A stretch of DNA of 64,000 bases, taken from positions 38,721,382-38,785,381 of the forward strand of contig CM067318.1 of the NCBI GenBank assembly GCA_034231615.1; not shown here. Reading direction: 5' to 3'. Position 1 is the stretch's first letter. This stretch comes from Meghimatium bilineatum. Its lineage: Eukaryota > Mollusca > Gastropoda > Stylommatophora > Philomycidae. Below are more model-generated notes on this DNA. The model did not search any database and was not told the DNA's origin. It saw only the letters and a list, made by a program, of their open reading frames with translations.

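Noticed and set aside
62529..63326. 265-residue frame of a 16-residue hydrophobic repeat
   Set aside because: 48-bp array with a period divisible by three, within intron 19. It ends at the exon 20 acceptor and has no independent start context.

Overview
The window is invertebrate nuclear DNA: AT-rich, intron-rich, and packed with minisatellites, decayed non-LTR retrotransposons (LINEs), tRNA-derived SINEs and fragments of other transposons. Splice signals, one large split gene and the repeat families point to a metazoan. Abundant tRNA-derived SINEs and Penelope-like and LINE relics suggest a lophotrochozoan, perhaps a mollusc, but the species cannot be fixed from the sequence and I hold that loosely.

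Left part (1-16,540). I find no intact host gene here. It holds tandem repeats at 1-268, 2,580-3,228, 7,090-7,770 and 11,893-12,362, a 199-bp hAT-type MITE with a perfect 8-bp target duplication (309-507), a frameshifted Penelope-like element with a GIY-YIG endonuclease domain (906-1,641), several LINE reverse-transcriptase or RNase H relics on both strands, a nested inverted repeat (10,095-11,035), and two tRNA-type SINE families.

Right part (16,541-64,000). This is one gene on the + strand: BBS2, the Bardet-Biedl syndrome 2 subunit of the BBSome, a ciliary cargo-adaptor coat complex. I resolved 21 coding exons with consistent GT-AG junctions and reading phase. They give 786 codons from the start Met to the window edge, where the last exon is cut about 15 residues before the expected C-terminus. 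All domains are recognisable: N-terminal beta-propeller, short coiled coil, gamma-adaptin-ear-like domain, platform and C-terminal helical hairpin. Exons 11 and 12 add about 85-100 Gly/Ser/Pro-rich residues that human BBS2 lacks.

The most unusual property is the relation between BBS2 splice sites and tandem repeats. Most introns carry their own private minisatellite (about 16 kb in total by my boundaries, roughly a third of the gene). Several arrays begin or end exactly at an exon boundary. The intron 15 array is built from the exon 15 5' splice site itself: about 28 copies of a 26-bp unit, of which 16 bp are exon 15 coding sequence. The acceptors of exons 9 and 18 are tandemly duplicated and triplicated, and each upstream decoy leads straight into an in-frame stop. 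Intron 11 has two ~0.5-0.6 kb arrays that are reverse complements of each other, a large potential RNA hairpin. Intron 12 holds about 94 copies of a 33-bp unit whose main variable site is a CpG. Long open frames inside the arrays are by-products of periods divisible by three, not genes.
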